Shown piece by piece: positions 38,501 through 51,538 of a stretch of 64,000 nt of DNA (its first letter is position 1; every line of letters starts with the position of its first letter). The position numbers were made by a program, and so were the translations under genes. Below the pieces are notes generated by a model. It was given only the letters and a program-made list of their open reading frames with translations. It was not told where the DNA came from and made no database searches. Source of the stretch: Helopsaltes ochotensis (Eukaryota > Chordata > Aves > Passeriformes > Locustellidae); contig VXBM01000343.1 of NCBI GenBank assembly GCA_013400155.1, positions 127,266-191,265 on the forward strand, read 5' to 3'.

Positions 38501-41186
38501 CCCATTCAAATCTGACAAGATAAACCAAGTGATAAGAGGCAGCCCTGAAATAAAGCCTCTTTGTCTGCAGTAAAGTTATAGCCATGCAGGAACACTCTAC
38601 AGGGATTGTAACTTAGGGAAACATAAACCTTGGTAAACCACAGAGCACTAATGCTCAAAATGCAATTCTCTAAGCTTGAATTTCATGCTCTGATCAGGTT
38701 GCATGCCAAGAAGAGACTAGCAGGCCAGGGAGCAGGTAAAATGCAAAGCTTGGAACACTTTAAAAAAAAAAAAAAAGAGAAAACCTTTTTACAAGATGAA
38801 AGAGAGCAGGGGAGAACAGAGAAAAACAAAATCAGTCACATTTAACAGCAACTAAACTTTGGGGCATGCGGAAAACTTGAACAGAACACAAAGTTTAGAT
38901 TTGTTGCCCTTTGCTGCCTTCCCTGTCCCACAAATATCCCTCCTGGACTTGATTCCTCCTGAGTGACTACCTATTTAGAAGTCACTGACCTTACACTGTA
39001 CCAGCAGTGCCTTGAACAAATGGCACTACTCCTTATCTTACAATCCAATTCATAATTTCCTATTTGTTTCCCAAATCTGCCCCCCCCAGACAGGTTCTGT
39101 CGTACCTCCTGCTCTCTGTTATCAACACTCCTGCCCACTCACTCCTCTCCTCCCTATCCTGACTTCTCACCATGCCTCACTGTGGGGGAATTCCTCCTTC
39201 ACCCCAGCTCCAGTATCAATCCCAATGCACTAACTCCAAGTCACTTCTCCAGCTGCTACCATCAACGTTTCTGATGAGAAGCACTCATGATAAAACAAAC
39301 AGAAGATATCACACAGAAACTGCTTTTGATGAACTTCTATTGTAACAAAGCCAGGGGGAACAGCAGCAGCTGAAAGATGCAATCCAGTTGCATAAAGCTT
39401 GATTACTTTGCTCTTTAAATAGCCACAATTCTTCCCGTATCAGGCAAAAGCTACTTGGGTAGAAATGAGGGGATGGATATCCGCAAAGCACAGGACTTGA
39501 GTACAAGTATGGCTGTTAAAATAGAGCTGCATTCCACAATCTCCTGGAAACATGAAACAGAATAAAAAGCTGAAGCAGAAATGTAGTGCTTCTAGGACAA
39601 ACAATACTTCATCCAGAGCTGAAATGCAGGTTTTCCCAGTACAGTTACCAAGAAATGGCAATAGCTGCGAAAGATATGCACTGAAACGGAAATTTCTTCC
39701 TCTGAATGAGAGCTAATAGATGAACAAATTACTGACAGTGAAGGTTAATCACTTCTATTTATTCAAAGAAAGTAGGGAAAGCAGGCTATTTTGTCAGAGG
39801 TTACCACTTGCCAGGCTTTTCATGGAAAATATGGCATCAGCCTTTATAATTTATAATTATTTCATTTCACCATCCTCAATTATTAATATTTACACTTGTA
39901 ATGAAGATGGATTTGGACTGTAAGCTATTATGACAGTTCACCACCTCTCACAGGCTATGCTGAGCACAGCACTACTCCACACCATCTTAATTCTGCTATT
40001 AGTGTAATATATAGCTGTTTAGCTGGAGGCAAAGATTAAAAGGGGATTTCTCCTATTCTAAGAAGAGGCTGCAAACAAACGGTTTTAGTTGCCAATATAA
40101 GTGCAAAGAAATGAAGTTAATGCCATACCCAAAATGCAAAGCCTAACCATATACACATGAGACACTAATAATCCAAGACCAGCCCTCCTATAAAGTCTCT
40201 AGGGATAGAAAAGGTAGTTAAATTTTCTCTGGTGGTAAAATTGCATACTTGAAAACTACCCCAGCAGGAACATGCTGTCCCAAGCAAGAGTTGAGATGCT
40301 GTGACTTTGGTTATACAGGAAAGTTAAATTTAAGTTCTATTTCAGTTATATTTAACTTGTTATGAAGTTAGCTACGGTATGACTTCATAGTTATTATCTT
40401 CAGCAACACCAGCACTGAAGAGTCATTGAACAGTACACACAGCACTTACAAAAACCCAGAACATTTGAAGGGAGGAATTTAGTTTGGTTTGTCTTGGCTA
40501 TTTTGTCTGGTTGGTTTGGTTTACTTTGTTTTTAAAGAAGAAGCCTTCCGCATTAAAAAGCAGTTCAGTGAGTATTTCCATGCGCTCCAGAACCCAGACA
40601 AGTTCTGTGGGATATTAACTGGAACAAATACAAAAACCAGCTTCCCTGAAGAGATGACTCACATGGATACTGCAAGCAGCTTCCTTGTCAAAAGTAGCCT
40701 TTAACCTTGTATTTGACGAAGCATCTCCAGACCTAGAAAGTCAAAGTAACACATGGCCCACACTTAGCACCAGTCCACAGCTAGATTGCTTTATGTAAGG
40801 AAACCAATCGGCCAAGAACTCTCCTCACTGAATACTGCAGAATCAGTTACACTGGAACAATCAACAGACTCCATCCAGAGGTAATGACTGCTACCCTGTT
40901 CTAACTTACAGCTAGGAAAGGCTAAATAGCAATGAAGCTAAGATTTACGATTTTGAGAGATATCTCCTATCTCTCTGAATTGCATTCTCAAGGTGATACA
41001 GTAATTTTGAGAAGTATACAAACCATCTGAATGCAAATAAAATACAGCATAAGTAACATAGAGAATTTTCATTTTATTCTTTTAAGGGCTGTCAGTATTT
41101 CACACATATCAATTTACTATCATCTAGCAGTATTTTCTGATATATTTCAACTAGACTATATGTCTGCATATACAATCTCCACATCT

Positions 41187-41235
41187 GTACATAGATATGT
41201 GTACATAGGTATGTGTACACAGATATGTATATAAG
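41187..41235. repeat. Imperfect tandem repeat
   Basis: Three to four diverged copies of a unit like acatagatatgtgt. It is AT-rich and gives overlapping spurious frames on both strands. Confidence 0.8.
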
Positions 41236-42820
41236 CACATAAATATAAACATTCATATTTATATGCATAAAATGCATTAATATATTTATATAAACATATA
41301 TAACATCCTACATTTACAACATCGCACATACAGTCAAATGGTCTTACTATATATCCCCTCTCTGTGAGGAATTACATCTATAACAAGCTGGGAAAATTAA
41401 GTTATTGGGATTTAAATTTTAAGTGTTACAAGGTAGAGAGGGATTCAGATTTTCCTCTTTTGTATGTAAGGTTTAGTCAACTTAAGAAGGTGAGCTTTAG
41501 TCTGACAAAATGGGAGTGCTGTCAAAACATAATGAAGACAGCACACCAAGATGAGTATGCAGCAGCTTGCAGTCCTAGTTTGGTGTCTGTATCGAACCTT
41601 TGCAACACTACATTGAGTGCTTTGGCTTTGGCTACTGGCCAGGTAAACATGGGCAGCCAGCTACAGGTCCTCTCTAAGTACTGAAAAATGTGCACGCAAC
41701 ACCCTTCTCCCTACCATTAAATACCAATTACCAGCCTGCCACCATGCCATCAGAACTTCACCTTTCCTCAATCACACAAAAGAAGAGACTTCAGTGTTTT
41801 TCTTCATATTACTAAAAAATAAAAAATCTACAGGGAAAATAAGATAAAATGCAATCAAATAGATGTACGATCTCCCTTTCCATGGACTGGCTAAAGGATT
41901 CAAATGCATGCAAGACAGCATCACTGTGAAAACAGACACCAGGAAAAATCACAGAATTGCAAAAGTATCTGCCAAATCGCTCGTGGTCAGATCTGAGGGA
42001 GACTGACACAAAGACTTCTTACACTGTAGAAGACTTCTCAATCTCCTTTACTCAGAGTATTACAATACAAATAAGGAGATCATTATGCCTTCTCAACTGA
42101 ATTTGCTATTTGGATTTTTTTCAGTATTCAGCTTCACTGACTGCTCTCACTTTTAACTCTAAATTTTGATCCCTAATTTTTCTTCTCGCACAGGAGAATA
42201 ATCAGTTGCTACAAGAAATCAGAATTTCTTCTACAGAATTAAAATGGCATACGTCTATCTGTCCTAAATCTTCCTAAGCCCACAGATTCATAATTAACTC
42301 ACATAATTAAACATTCATCTCAATAGTTACAAAAAGTTCATCATAAGCTAACTACTAACTCCATAGTTGTACGATACTCATAAAATAGTTGCACAAAAGT
42401 TGAAGTCTGTACTACAGCTGACGTCAGTATGCAGAGGACTCCATACCAAAAGAATGCTCAGGATCACAAACCACCAGTCCACTGAGTAATTCTGCTTTAT
42501 TATACACAAAATGACAATTTTGTGTCTTCACATCATACAACCCATTGAGAACATGACAATGGGATCATTTAAATCCCACTGCTTCTTGAATTTATAGTTT
42601 ATTTTGTATTCTGAGAAGGGAAATAAACCAAGTTATTAGGTGAGCAGCATGTCTCCTGTCATACTGAGAAATTTAACTGAATTCCTTGATACATAAATGT
42701 TATTCATTCAACATAGAAGGGTAATTAGGAAGCCAGCACCAAATGTAGAGAAAAAACACACACGGTTGGCCTGAATTACTGCTAACTATGATTATCTTCG
42801 TGCTACATAATTAAGAACAT

Positions 42821-42902
42821 GCAAAAAAACCAAAAAACCCCAAACCCAAAACAAACAAAGAAACAAAACAAAAATAGAACCCCACCCAAAATAAACAAAC
42901 AA
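42821..42902. repeat. A/C-rich low-complexity tract
   Basis: Blocks of A3-7 and C1-4 without a fixed period. G/T-rich on the transcribed strand. Confidence 0.85.
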
Positions 42903-45168
42903 GAAGTCTAACCGAAAAAAGCCAAAATCAGTAGCCATTGTGAGGGATTTATAATATATAATAAGTCCTATCTTAAAAAAAAAAAAGCCATACATCACAA
43001 CTATTAAGATCACAGCATCACTAGTTTGAAGGCATTAACCAAATGAAGTAGTGGCTTGACTTGCACAGTAGATAATCCTGCAGAAATTGTCTGCATTAGA
43101 CAGGAAATACCCTATTTACCAGAGGGCATGCCTATCCAGGCTGCAGACAGGAGGTTCAAAAAAGAGGCCTCCTTGTGCTTTTGGGCCACCCCCTGCAGTT
43201 TACATTAACCCTTATCAGTCCATATTCTGACTACAATCTTCCGGTGCATCTCTTGCGCTCAGAGAATGCAGCCAGACATTTCCTACTGAGTCGCGGAGGC
43301 CAGGCTGGGGCAGGATGTTTCTCACTCTGACCCACGGCTGGTTGCTAACAGCTTGGGAAAAGCTGGGGGAGCAGACGGAGGTGAGTCAGGATCGTGGATG
43401 ACACTTCCTCTGGAGCCGCCACTTCACCTCAGGCTGGAATGCTGTCTGCAAGGTTGTAGTACAGACAGTGTCCGACGCCTGCCACTGGCTCTGCCCCTGG
43501 TTCAGGAGCTGGGCTGGAGCCCTGCTGCTGCTGCTCACAACACCCAGACAAGGGACCCCTCAGCTGAGGGACCAGCTACTCACCCGTCCATCCCTCCAAT
43601 GGGGAACAACAGCCTTTTCCACATTTACAATGAACAAAGCAGTCAATACACTGGCAACTTTCACCTAGTCAGTCCGTTCAAAAGATAACCCCAAACAAAA
43701 CCAATAAACAAACGGGTCCTGCTCCAGCCATATTTCTTTTGAACAACACCCATCCAGACTCAAGGACTAACCACAACCAATTCCCCAGGACACTTCAGTA
43801 CTACCAGGGAGCCAAGCACATATCCTGAGTATTCTGTACCTCTGGTTGAAACTGAGGCCAGCTGAGTTCAGAATTTAGATAAAACATGGGAGTGTCTCCA
43901 AATTACAGACCAAAGACCTGTTTGTCAAGTTACCTACCACAGTGAAACCCTGTTCACCTTCTCTCCAGCTTTCTCATTTCTGTTTTTCCCTTACACCTAC
44001 CTCCTTTTGGGCTTCTCTGCTTCTTACTTGCTTGGAGCACCACTGTTCCTAACTTACCATGTATCTAGGAATTGGCAGGTCAGGATGATAAGCCACGCAG
44101 GTCACGGTGATAAGCCATGGAGGCCTCTTCATAGCAGTAAGCACATTCCCCAAATAGCATGGAGGGGAACTTTAAGGAATGCTTCTCTTGGCTAAAAATG
44201 TCTGCAATGGCATCAATACTCAAAAAATCCCAGCTGGTTAAAGTCTGTCATGTTTTGAAATCAGGTAGTTACATGCAGCCAGCCTAAAAAAGCCTACTTC
44301 CTTGGCAGATGTCTAAGACCCACTGCAAAAATGACTAATCCATTTCAAGCTGGGAGGAAAACAAGAAACTATTTAGTTTGTCCTGTTCCTTACTATGGAA
44401 GTTGTGCTTCATCTTCCTTTCAACCTCCTCTATTTGTTGGTACCCATTAAAAAATTTTATGTTGCCAAGGCTACCTTCACATAAAAAAAAGCAGAAGCTT
44501 ATTAAAACAGAAGTCTACACAGCACCCTTTATCACATGAAACACAGTCTGCTTTGCACTGTACTCCAGAGACTCGCCCCAGGAGAAAAGCTACTAAGAGG
44601 CAAAGTCCTAGAAATATTTTTTCCTCCATTATTTTACAGTATTTTAAAGATTTTTTTCCCCCTTTGTTTTCCACACCCCTCCTCCAACTTTTTTTCCTCC
44701 TAATAATCTTCAAGTAGTAGAACTAAAGTAATCACATCCTAAAATTCAAGGGTAGAAGATTGGGAGCTGCTTGAAGGAGAAAGATTTTATGTAATTTTAT
44801 GTTCTAATTCAGTAGTTCTCTTCTGGTTTAACCCCTAATTATAATTACACTTGACTTCTTTTTTCTAAAATTAAGCAGAAACAATTCATTTTTACTCAAA
44901 AGAGCAGTAAGTCCACACAGGATAGGACTGCTTCTTTCCTTCTTTGATAAATCTGGTAGCTCCCATTCTCTCAGAACTACGAAGCTTCACACAATGGATT
45001 AAATGATTTGTCTTCAAACCTTTAACAAATACTACCAAAGACAAGAAACGAACAGGTAAGACAATGTCAGAGCAATGCACCTGACTGAAGGAAAACTTTG
45101 CACCAGATGAAACACAGTAGCAGAAGAGTATGAATTCTTTTATCACACCCAGCAGGACAAAGGTCTGA

Positions 45169-45188
45169 TTTTTTTTTTTTTTTTTTTT
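45169..45188. repeat. T20 homopolymer
   Basis: Twenty consecutive T. On the transcribed strand it is A20, and no retroposed unit is recognised next to it. Confidence 0.9.
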
Positions 45189-47888
45189 ATTCCTACTTGC
45201 ACAGGCTTCCCACATGGGCAAGGGGAAAACCAAAGGAGGGAAACGCATTTAAGGATAGCCCCCAGAAGACACATGTTCCTGCTAAGAACATACAGTTACC
45301 TTTTAACCTCTTGAGAAACAGAAGTGGGGATACACATCTACAGATCAGAAAGCACTACAGTGATAAAGCAGAGCTGCCCACTGAGCATTTGACACATGAG
45401 GGAAATGAGCTTCATCCTTTCAGCAGCACTGTCACCCTAATTGCTGTGGTTTATCTTCTTTCTTCATGCAAATATGACAGTTGCCAAAAATTTGCAATAA
45501 ATGCCTGATTTTAAACAATGTGATGTAAATTTGAATCTCTTCTTCAAGTGAATCAATGCAAGTAACAGGAAAAGTGGTCCTATTCCTTTTCTCGTCTCAG
45601 GTTTTAAAAACCTCAAGAGGTAATATTATATAACTAAAGTGTCACACTTTCTATATACCTTGCAATTAAATTCTGTCCTGCTTTTTGTTTGGACATAAGT
45701 AGTCAGTAATGCTCCAGCAGTTAATGCATTGGACTTAACAAAAATAAGAGAAAAAAAGCAAAAAAATTTAAAATCAATATTTAGGGCAAAATATGATTGT
45801 TTGAAAACTATGTCTTTTATTGGTTAGAAGACTGAGTATGAACAAGTGGAAGGCATTCAACCTCAAAACTACGTCTGTTCTCACAAGACCTCTGGCAGCA
45901 CCACCAGTGTCCCACATTTCAGCGTGCACACACTGACTGCAGCTCAGAAATTCAGTTTGCAAACAAAAGACCCTCCTCTCTTTAGTGAGACCCACATTCT
46001 CCTTCCCTCCGACTGACAGCTGACCAAAGGTTTTTTAATTAAATCATAATTAAGCATCTAGAAGCATTATTTTCCCAGGGGAAGGTGAAGAAAAAAAAAA
46101 AAATCCATTCACTGTGCCCATTCAGCTGTTGGTCTCTGTCAAGCCTGTGGCAGAGGGCATCAATTAATGGCAGCTATGGCAGCTTTCACAAAAGGGGTGT
46201 TTGTTCTGCAGGAACCAGACGTCTACAAAGTTAAGCTAAAAGGTAAGTGACCAAACACTCCACAGCCATAATGTTAAGACACCACTACATGTTTACCTGC
46301 AGCCAGCCAGGTGGCATTCCCCACCAGTCATATGGAGCAGTAATAAATTAAAGTCTGTTTGCATTGGAGTTTCCAAACACAGTTATATCCCTTTAGCAGC
46401 AAAACAGTAAGTAACAGTTATAAAAACTGAGTATGTCTGAACTAGCTTTTACTGAGCTTATGTACCAGACATAACTACTGGTCATTACTTTTTATTTAAC
46501 ATAGCCTCATGAGAAATTTAACAAAAAAAAATGAAGCACACGCTGGCACACAGTTGACACCATTTACAAACGTACATAAATCATTTCTTCTTGCCACAAA
46601 TTTTTATTAGATATACAGTGTCCACACTTAAAAGAGTTAGCTGTGTATCTAAACTGGTATAGTCACATAAGCATATCTCTGTTCTAAAGACAAAGTTACA
46701 CCACAGATAAAAGTCTTTTACTGCTTCAGAATTCCCCCGTAAGGAAACACGAATGAACAAATGAGAATACAAACTGCCTTTTTCAACTGCAATGGTGTAC
46801 TAAGAAAGCTGTGTCAGCAAGATTAACTTGACTCAATGTTTGATTAATGGCTCAAATTATCATCCCTGGATATAAAACCCAACACCCAGGCTAAGTCTGG
46901 GGGCAAACTTCAGCTCCACATGGCAATACAGCTACTGAGGAAGGCAACCTATTACACATCACACTGCTAAGTCACAGTGAGGTAATTGGAAACATCTGAA
47001 TAATCTCTAGTGAAGCAATTTAAACATCTCCAGGCATAGTCACGAGTGGGGATGACAACACAAGGCTTCTGACATTCATTCACTATTTTTATTTTTTTTA
47101 TGGTAATGCTTAATCATCAAGCACCACACAAGCCAGGAAAGATGATTTATGCGTTTCAGTGTGCAGCCGCAGACCTGCACGATACATACATGCACATTTA
47201 TAGTATTAAAAACAGTGTGGTAAACAAATTATCTAGGCCACTGCAAATAAAGTACTGATAAAGCATTCATGTCATGTCATCAAACATCCCTTCCTTCTGA
47301 CATGCTGTGCCATTTTAGTAATCCAAGTCTCTGAATCACAAACACAGTTCAGTTTTAGAATCCCTTTAGCCTATCTAAGCTTTTCTGCAGATCAAAAACA
47401 CCATAGTGCTGGGTTGTGACCTCTCATCCAGGCTCTGAGAAAAAATGATGCATTACCTAGGGAAAGGGAAATCCTTACCTGCAATAATATACTTCAAGCT
47501 CCCTCCCACTGCTGGTGACCCAGCACAACTAGAACACAGTATGATTTTAAATTTATCCACCTGGTTATGCCTAATGAAAATCAGATGAGTGAAACTGGAA
47601 ACTTAGCAGCATCATCCTGGCAAAGAACCCCAGTACATGTTCAACAGCAGAAGTTTTCAAGCAGAGTGAAGCATACCAACATGAACCAATCTGGCCCACA
47701 AAATCCATTTAGAGTACGTCCTAAACAAGATTTCTTACTGTGAGTAAAGTTTTACAGGAAAAAAAAAAAAGAATTTCCAGAGTCAAGTAAGTTTGATTTC
47801 TCATTTACATCTTTCCTTACTGCTTCAATGGTCAGTAACACCCTATTCTCTCACGAAAATCCAAGAACACAGAAACAACACGCAAAAA

Positions 47889-47995
47889 ACACACACACAC
47901 ACACACACAAAAAAACCCCCCACAAAAACCAAAAAAAACCCCAAAAAAACCCCAAAAACAACAAAAACCCAACACCAAAACCCAAACAAACAACA
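47889..47995. repeat. CA microsatellite followed by A/C-rich tract
   Basis: About ten CA units are followed by some 85 bp of A-run/C-run sequence with repeated aaaaaacccc blocks. It gives 68-93-codon Pro/Lys/Thr/Asn-rich frames that are artefacts of composition. Confidence 0.95.
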
Positions 47996-50900
47996 AGAAA
48001 CAAAACTAACTTGCATACTTGCTATACTAGACTTAAACCTATACATCAATACAAGAATACAGAGAAAAGACTAAGACCGTGTTAAACACATTACAGAGTT
48101 ATAAGCAACTTACTAAAACAACTTTTGCATGTACTTTTGCCCTGTAAAACACCCATACCAGTAAAGGACTATTTTATCACCAAAACAACGTACTAATTGC
48201 TCACAAATAGAAGTAGGTCACAGAAGATTCATGAAAGCAAATTCCAGTGACTCAGTGTAGAAGGAAGAAGAAAAGGAAGAAAATGAAGCGAGGATATGAT
48301 TTATAGTGTGTAAATAGGTATGAGCTAATAGTGTGAAGAGGAACAATTTCACAATGAAGATATGTTTAATTCACCCTGATGTGTCAAGAACGAAGCATCA
48401 CATAAAATGACTAGCAAAGCAACATCCACTGCAGAGACAAAAAAAGCAAGCAGTGGTAATTACAGTCAACGTTCTAATTTTGAACACATCAGTTAATTTA
48501 GTGTCCGCAGCCACAACAGCCCAGAGCCCATGTGGCGCAACCGCTGCAGCAGCTGGGTGCCAGGCCCAGCAGAGCTGCCGGCAGTAAGGAGAACCACCTG
48601 AGATGCTGCAGGGAGCACTGCTCCTCAAACCACGCAATGCAACACAGTTAACAGCTGCTTTTAAACTTACTAAATACTGTCTGCTCCAACAAAAGCAGAA
48701 CTGCTGACAAACTTAAAGGAGAGGAAACCGAAGTGAGTGCATTGCTGTCAAGTCTTAAATTATATAATGTAGTGCATGCAGACTTCAAGTTCCATCCTCT
48801 GGATTCATACAGTGACTCAAATAGTCCAAGTTTTCGGTGTTTGAGGATAGGGGTTTATTATTGTTGGGTTTGGTTTTCTGCTTTGTGGTTTGACAGTTTT
48901 TCTTGGAAGTTCATGTTTCAAGCCCTATTTCAGCAATGGAGAGATTTAAGACGAACGGTAAGTATCTAAAACCAGACAAAATTAACTTCTGCTAAACTTT
49001 ACACAGCAGTAATGAATTCCAAATAAAAAGGAACAGTGGCTTGGATGCATATGAAGTTGCAAAGTGCAATCCAGTGTACAGTCTTTCTTCTTCACACATC
49101 AATCTTTTCAAGAATTTTGGAAATATTATCATGTAAGAAATATCTCAAGATCTCATAATCCTGTAAAACCAGATCTGTATTGGCTTTTAAACTTCCACTA
49201 AAATTTGACACTGAAGCAGCAATGTCAGGGGCAGCAGAAACATGACAGTGGAAGAAGTAAATTGGAACGGGAATTCGTCTCAAAGTTGTCAATGAGGAGA
49301 GCTGAAATCCTCCCACAGAAGGTGATTTTACATTAAGTCTTGCTGTTCACAAGCAGCTCATTACACAAAAACTGTTTGAGACCATGAAACAAGAACCATG
49401 AAGCTTACATGAAAAACTTGGAAAAAAATCACATATTATGCTTCAGTGGGTACATCAAAAAAGTAAAAACTGGATCCATAATGAGCAAATTTGCCCCTTT
49501 CCTCAACTGTAATTTGAAATACCACTACATCACATTTCACAAATTCTCTAAGACATATAACTATGCTGACAAGAAACTCTTACATGGACAAGCTAAACTC
49601 AAGTTTCCCCACACTGTGAACTGCCGTAAGTTTAGTGTCATCATTACTATTCTGCGATTCACATCCCTGATTCCACCACAGAAAGGGGTCTTGCAGATTT
49701 ACCTATTATCTTAAGCAGCATGGCTGAAGAGAAAAGAAACCTGAACCTACAGCTGAAGATAAATTCACCAGTTTTCAGAGAGGAATGCCCTGTTCCACTG
49801 AAAATAACTTCCACACACTGTCTGTTTGACATAACGCAGATGGGTTTAAGTAAAACTACAACACCTGGCATTCTCTGATCTCCTAACCCTCTCAGTAGTA
49901 CGGAAGAATGCGCTGAGAGTTTGAACACTAATTCCTCATTTCCTGTTTTTTGTAAAACAGTTTGGTTCAGTGGTTTAATCAAACATTAGATTTTCTATTA
50001 GCATAAGCTCTATCTTGACTTTTCAAATAATCATTACAAATTACCTCAGACTACTTCCAGCTTAAAAACCAAACAAAGGCATACCTCTGAATGGCAAATT
50101 AATGTCATCAAAAGTTATTTTCCTAAATGTCTTCAGTATAAAATAATTGAGGCATTTTTTTGGTATTATCCCTTCTTCAAATCAATTCAAACAAAAATTA
50201 CCACTTTGAAGATATCAATTTAACGATAAAGCATAAACATGAGTTGATTTTAACATAATCATATGCTTTTTAATCATCTCCCTTCTATAAATTCATAATT
50301 AAATATAAAATCAAAATGATTTTTCAATCCTTCAAAAACCTTGAAAAAGTCTGTGCAAGCAGGCAGTGGGGACATACAGGTCCAGGAGGGCTGGACAACT
50401 AGCTGGATGTACATATGGGTGTGTAACCAATTAAAAAGTGACTGACTGTTTTCCCAACCTAGCGCACAGAGTTCTGACTTGTTTTTATGGGGATATATAA
50501 TCTCTTGCCTGACTGTGACTAGCATAAATTTAGCTGATACAGGAAAACAATGACAATGAAATAGTAAAAAATGACCAATAAAAAAACAGACCCAAGAGGT
50601 TGTAACTGGCAAACTGGCATACAACAATTTGGTGAAAAACAAATGCAATCTTGTCATCTCTTCCTTCCAAAGTGCTTCATTAGGTTCCACACAACCGTGG
50701 AGAGTATTTATTGAGTGACGCATATTCTTTTTTTTCCTATTTTACAGAGAAATATCGTATCTCGTGCTCCTAAATCTTCTCCCACCCCCCACCCCCCCAG
50801 GAAAGAAACCCAAACACTAGAATAGCAGCTTTACATCTACTTAACATAGGACAGGTACAGTATCACTCTGCAAAAATCTGCTAAACTCCCAAAAGTTTCT

Positions 50901-51398
50901 GTAAGACTGAAGCTGGAGTAACATTACATTACTGATAGTTCTGTATTTGATATTACATCTTAGCCACTGAAGCATTTCCCACTCAGAGCTCTAAAAAGAA
51001 GTTATAGCAATAACAATACCAGAAAATAATGTTCTGCTTTTAAATTCTGACTACTCAGTATGTTACACCAGCCATATTTTTGAAACAGATAACGTAGTCA
51101 GTCACTCTCTCCAAAGGGCAAATTCTTATATTCCTATTCACTAATGCCTTCCAGCACACTTTACCACAAGTAGAAAAGTAGAAACATGTCATTCACCAAA
51201 GCTGGAGACAGGAATCATGCTGCAGTGTGACACAAAGCTACATGGCACATTCTTTACAAGTCTAGCTTTAATACTCCAAATGCCTGCAGCCATACCGCCC
51301 GGCGCTGCTGTTTTTTCACATCTTGGGCTGTGCAGCACCGGGCTAACTAGCTGCTGCAGGAAATGATGATCACCTCCGAGTCAGAGCTAAGCACACAC

Positions 51399-51538
51399 CC
51401 CAGCACCGTGCTGCAGGGCACAGTGCTGTTTTGCAGATGAATCCGGGCTGCCAACCACATGAGATCATTAGAGATCATTGCTTTGAGTAAACGTAAACGC
51501 AGTGAAGCACACACTTGGTGAAGAAACTCACTGAACAT
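51399..51538 (-). other. Candidate alternative 5' coding exon of MAST4 (unproven)
   Basis: Within a small GC- and CpG-richer island, a minus-strand ATG at 51,538 opens a 63-codon frame that starts MFSEFLHQVCASLRLRLLK. A GT at 51,398-51,397 (ctggg then gtgtgtgc) would end an exon after 140 coding bases. That leaves two bases of a codon, exactly the phase the exon at 35,436-35,524 needs, and the junction would read Gly then CRTSNRKS. The donor is weak, no promoter motif was identified, and I know no protein with this sequence. Phase agreement has a one-in-three chance of being accidental. Confidence 0.2.

Noticed and set aside
47470..47520. Exon-like segment with a gtaagg donor on the minus strand
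   Set aside because: The donor is good, but there is no convincing acceptor and the translation does not match the expected preceding MAST4 exon.
47793..48085. Lys/Pro/Thr/Asn-rich frames of 85-93 codons
   Set aside because: Produced entirely by the CA microsatellite and the A/C-rich tract.
49092..49982. Two minus-strand frames (74 and 107 codons) that look mildly protein-like
   Set aside because: They do not connect without several stops, the opposite strand is equally open (101 codons at 49,409-49,714), and no family is recognised.
50274..50723. 149-codon minus-strand open frame
   Set aside because: Rich in aromatic residues, Cys and His as expected from AT-rich DNA, with no domain recognised. 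Not joined in phase to a MAST4 exon by any clear signal.
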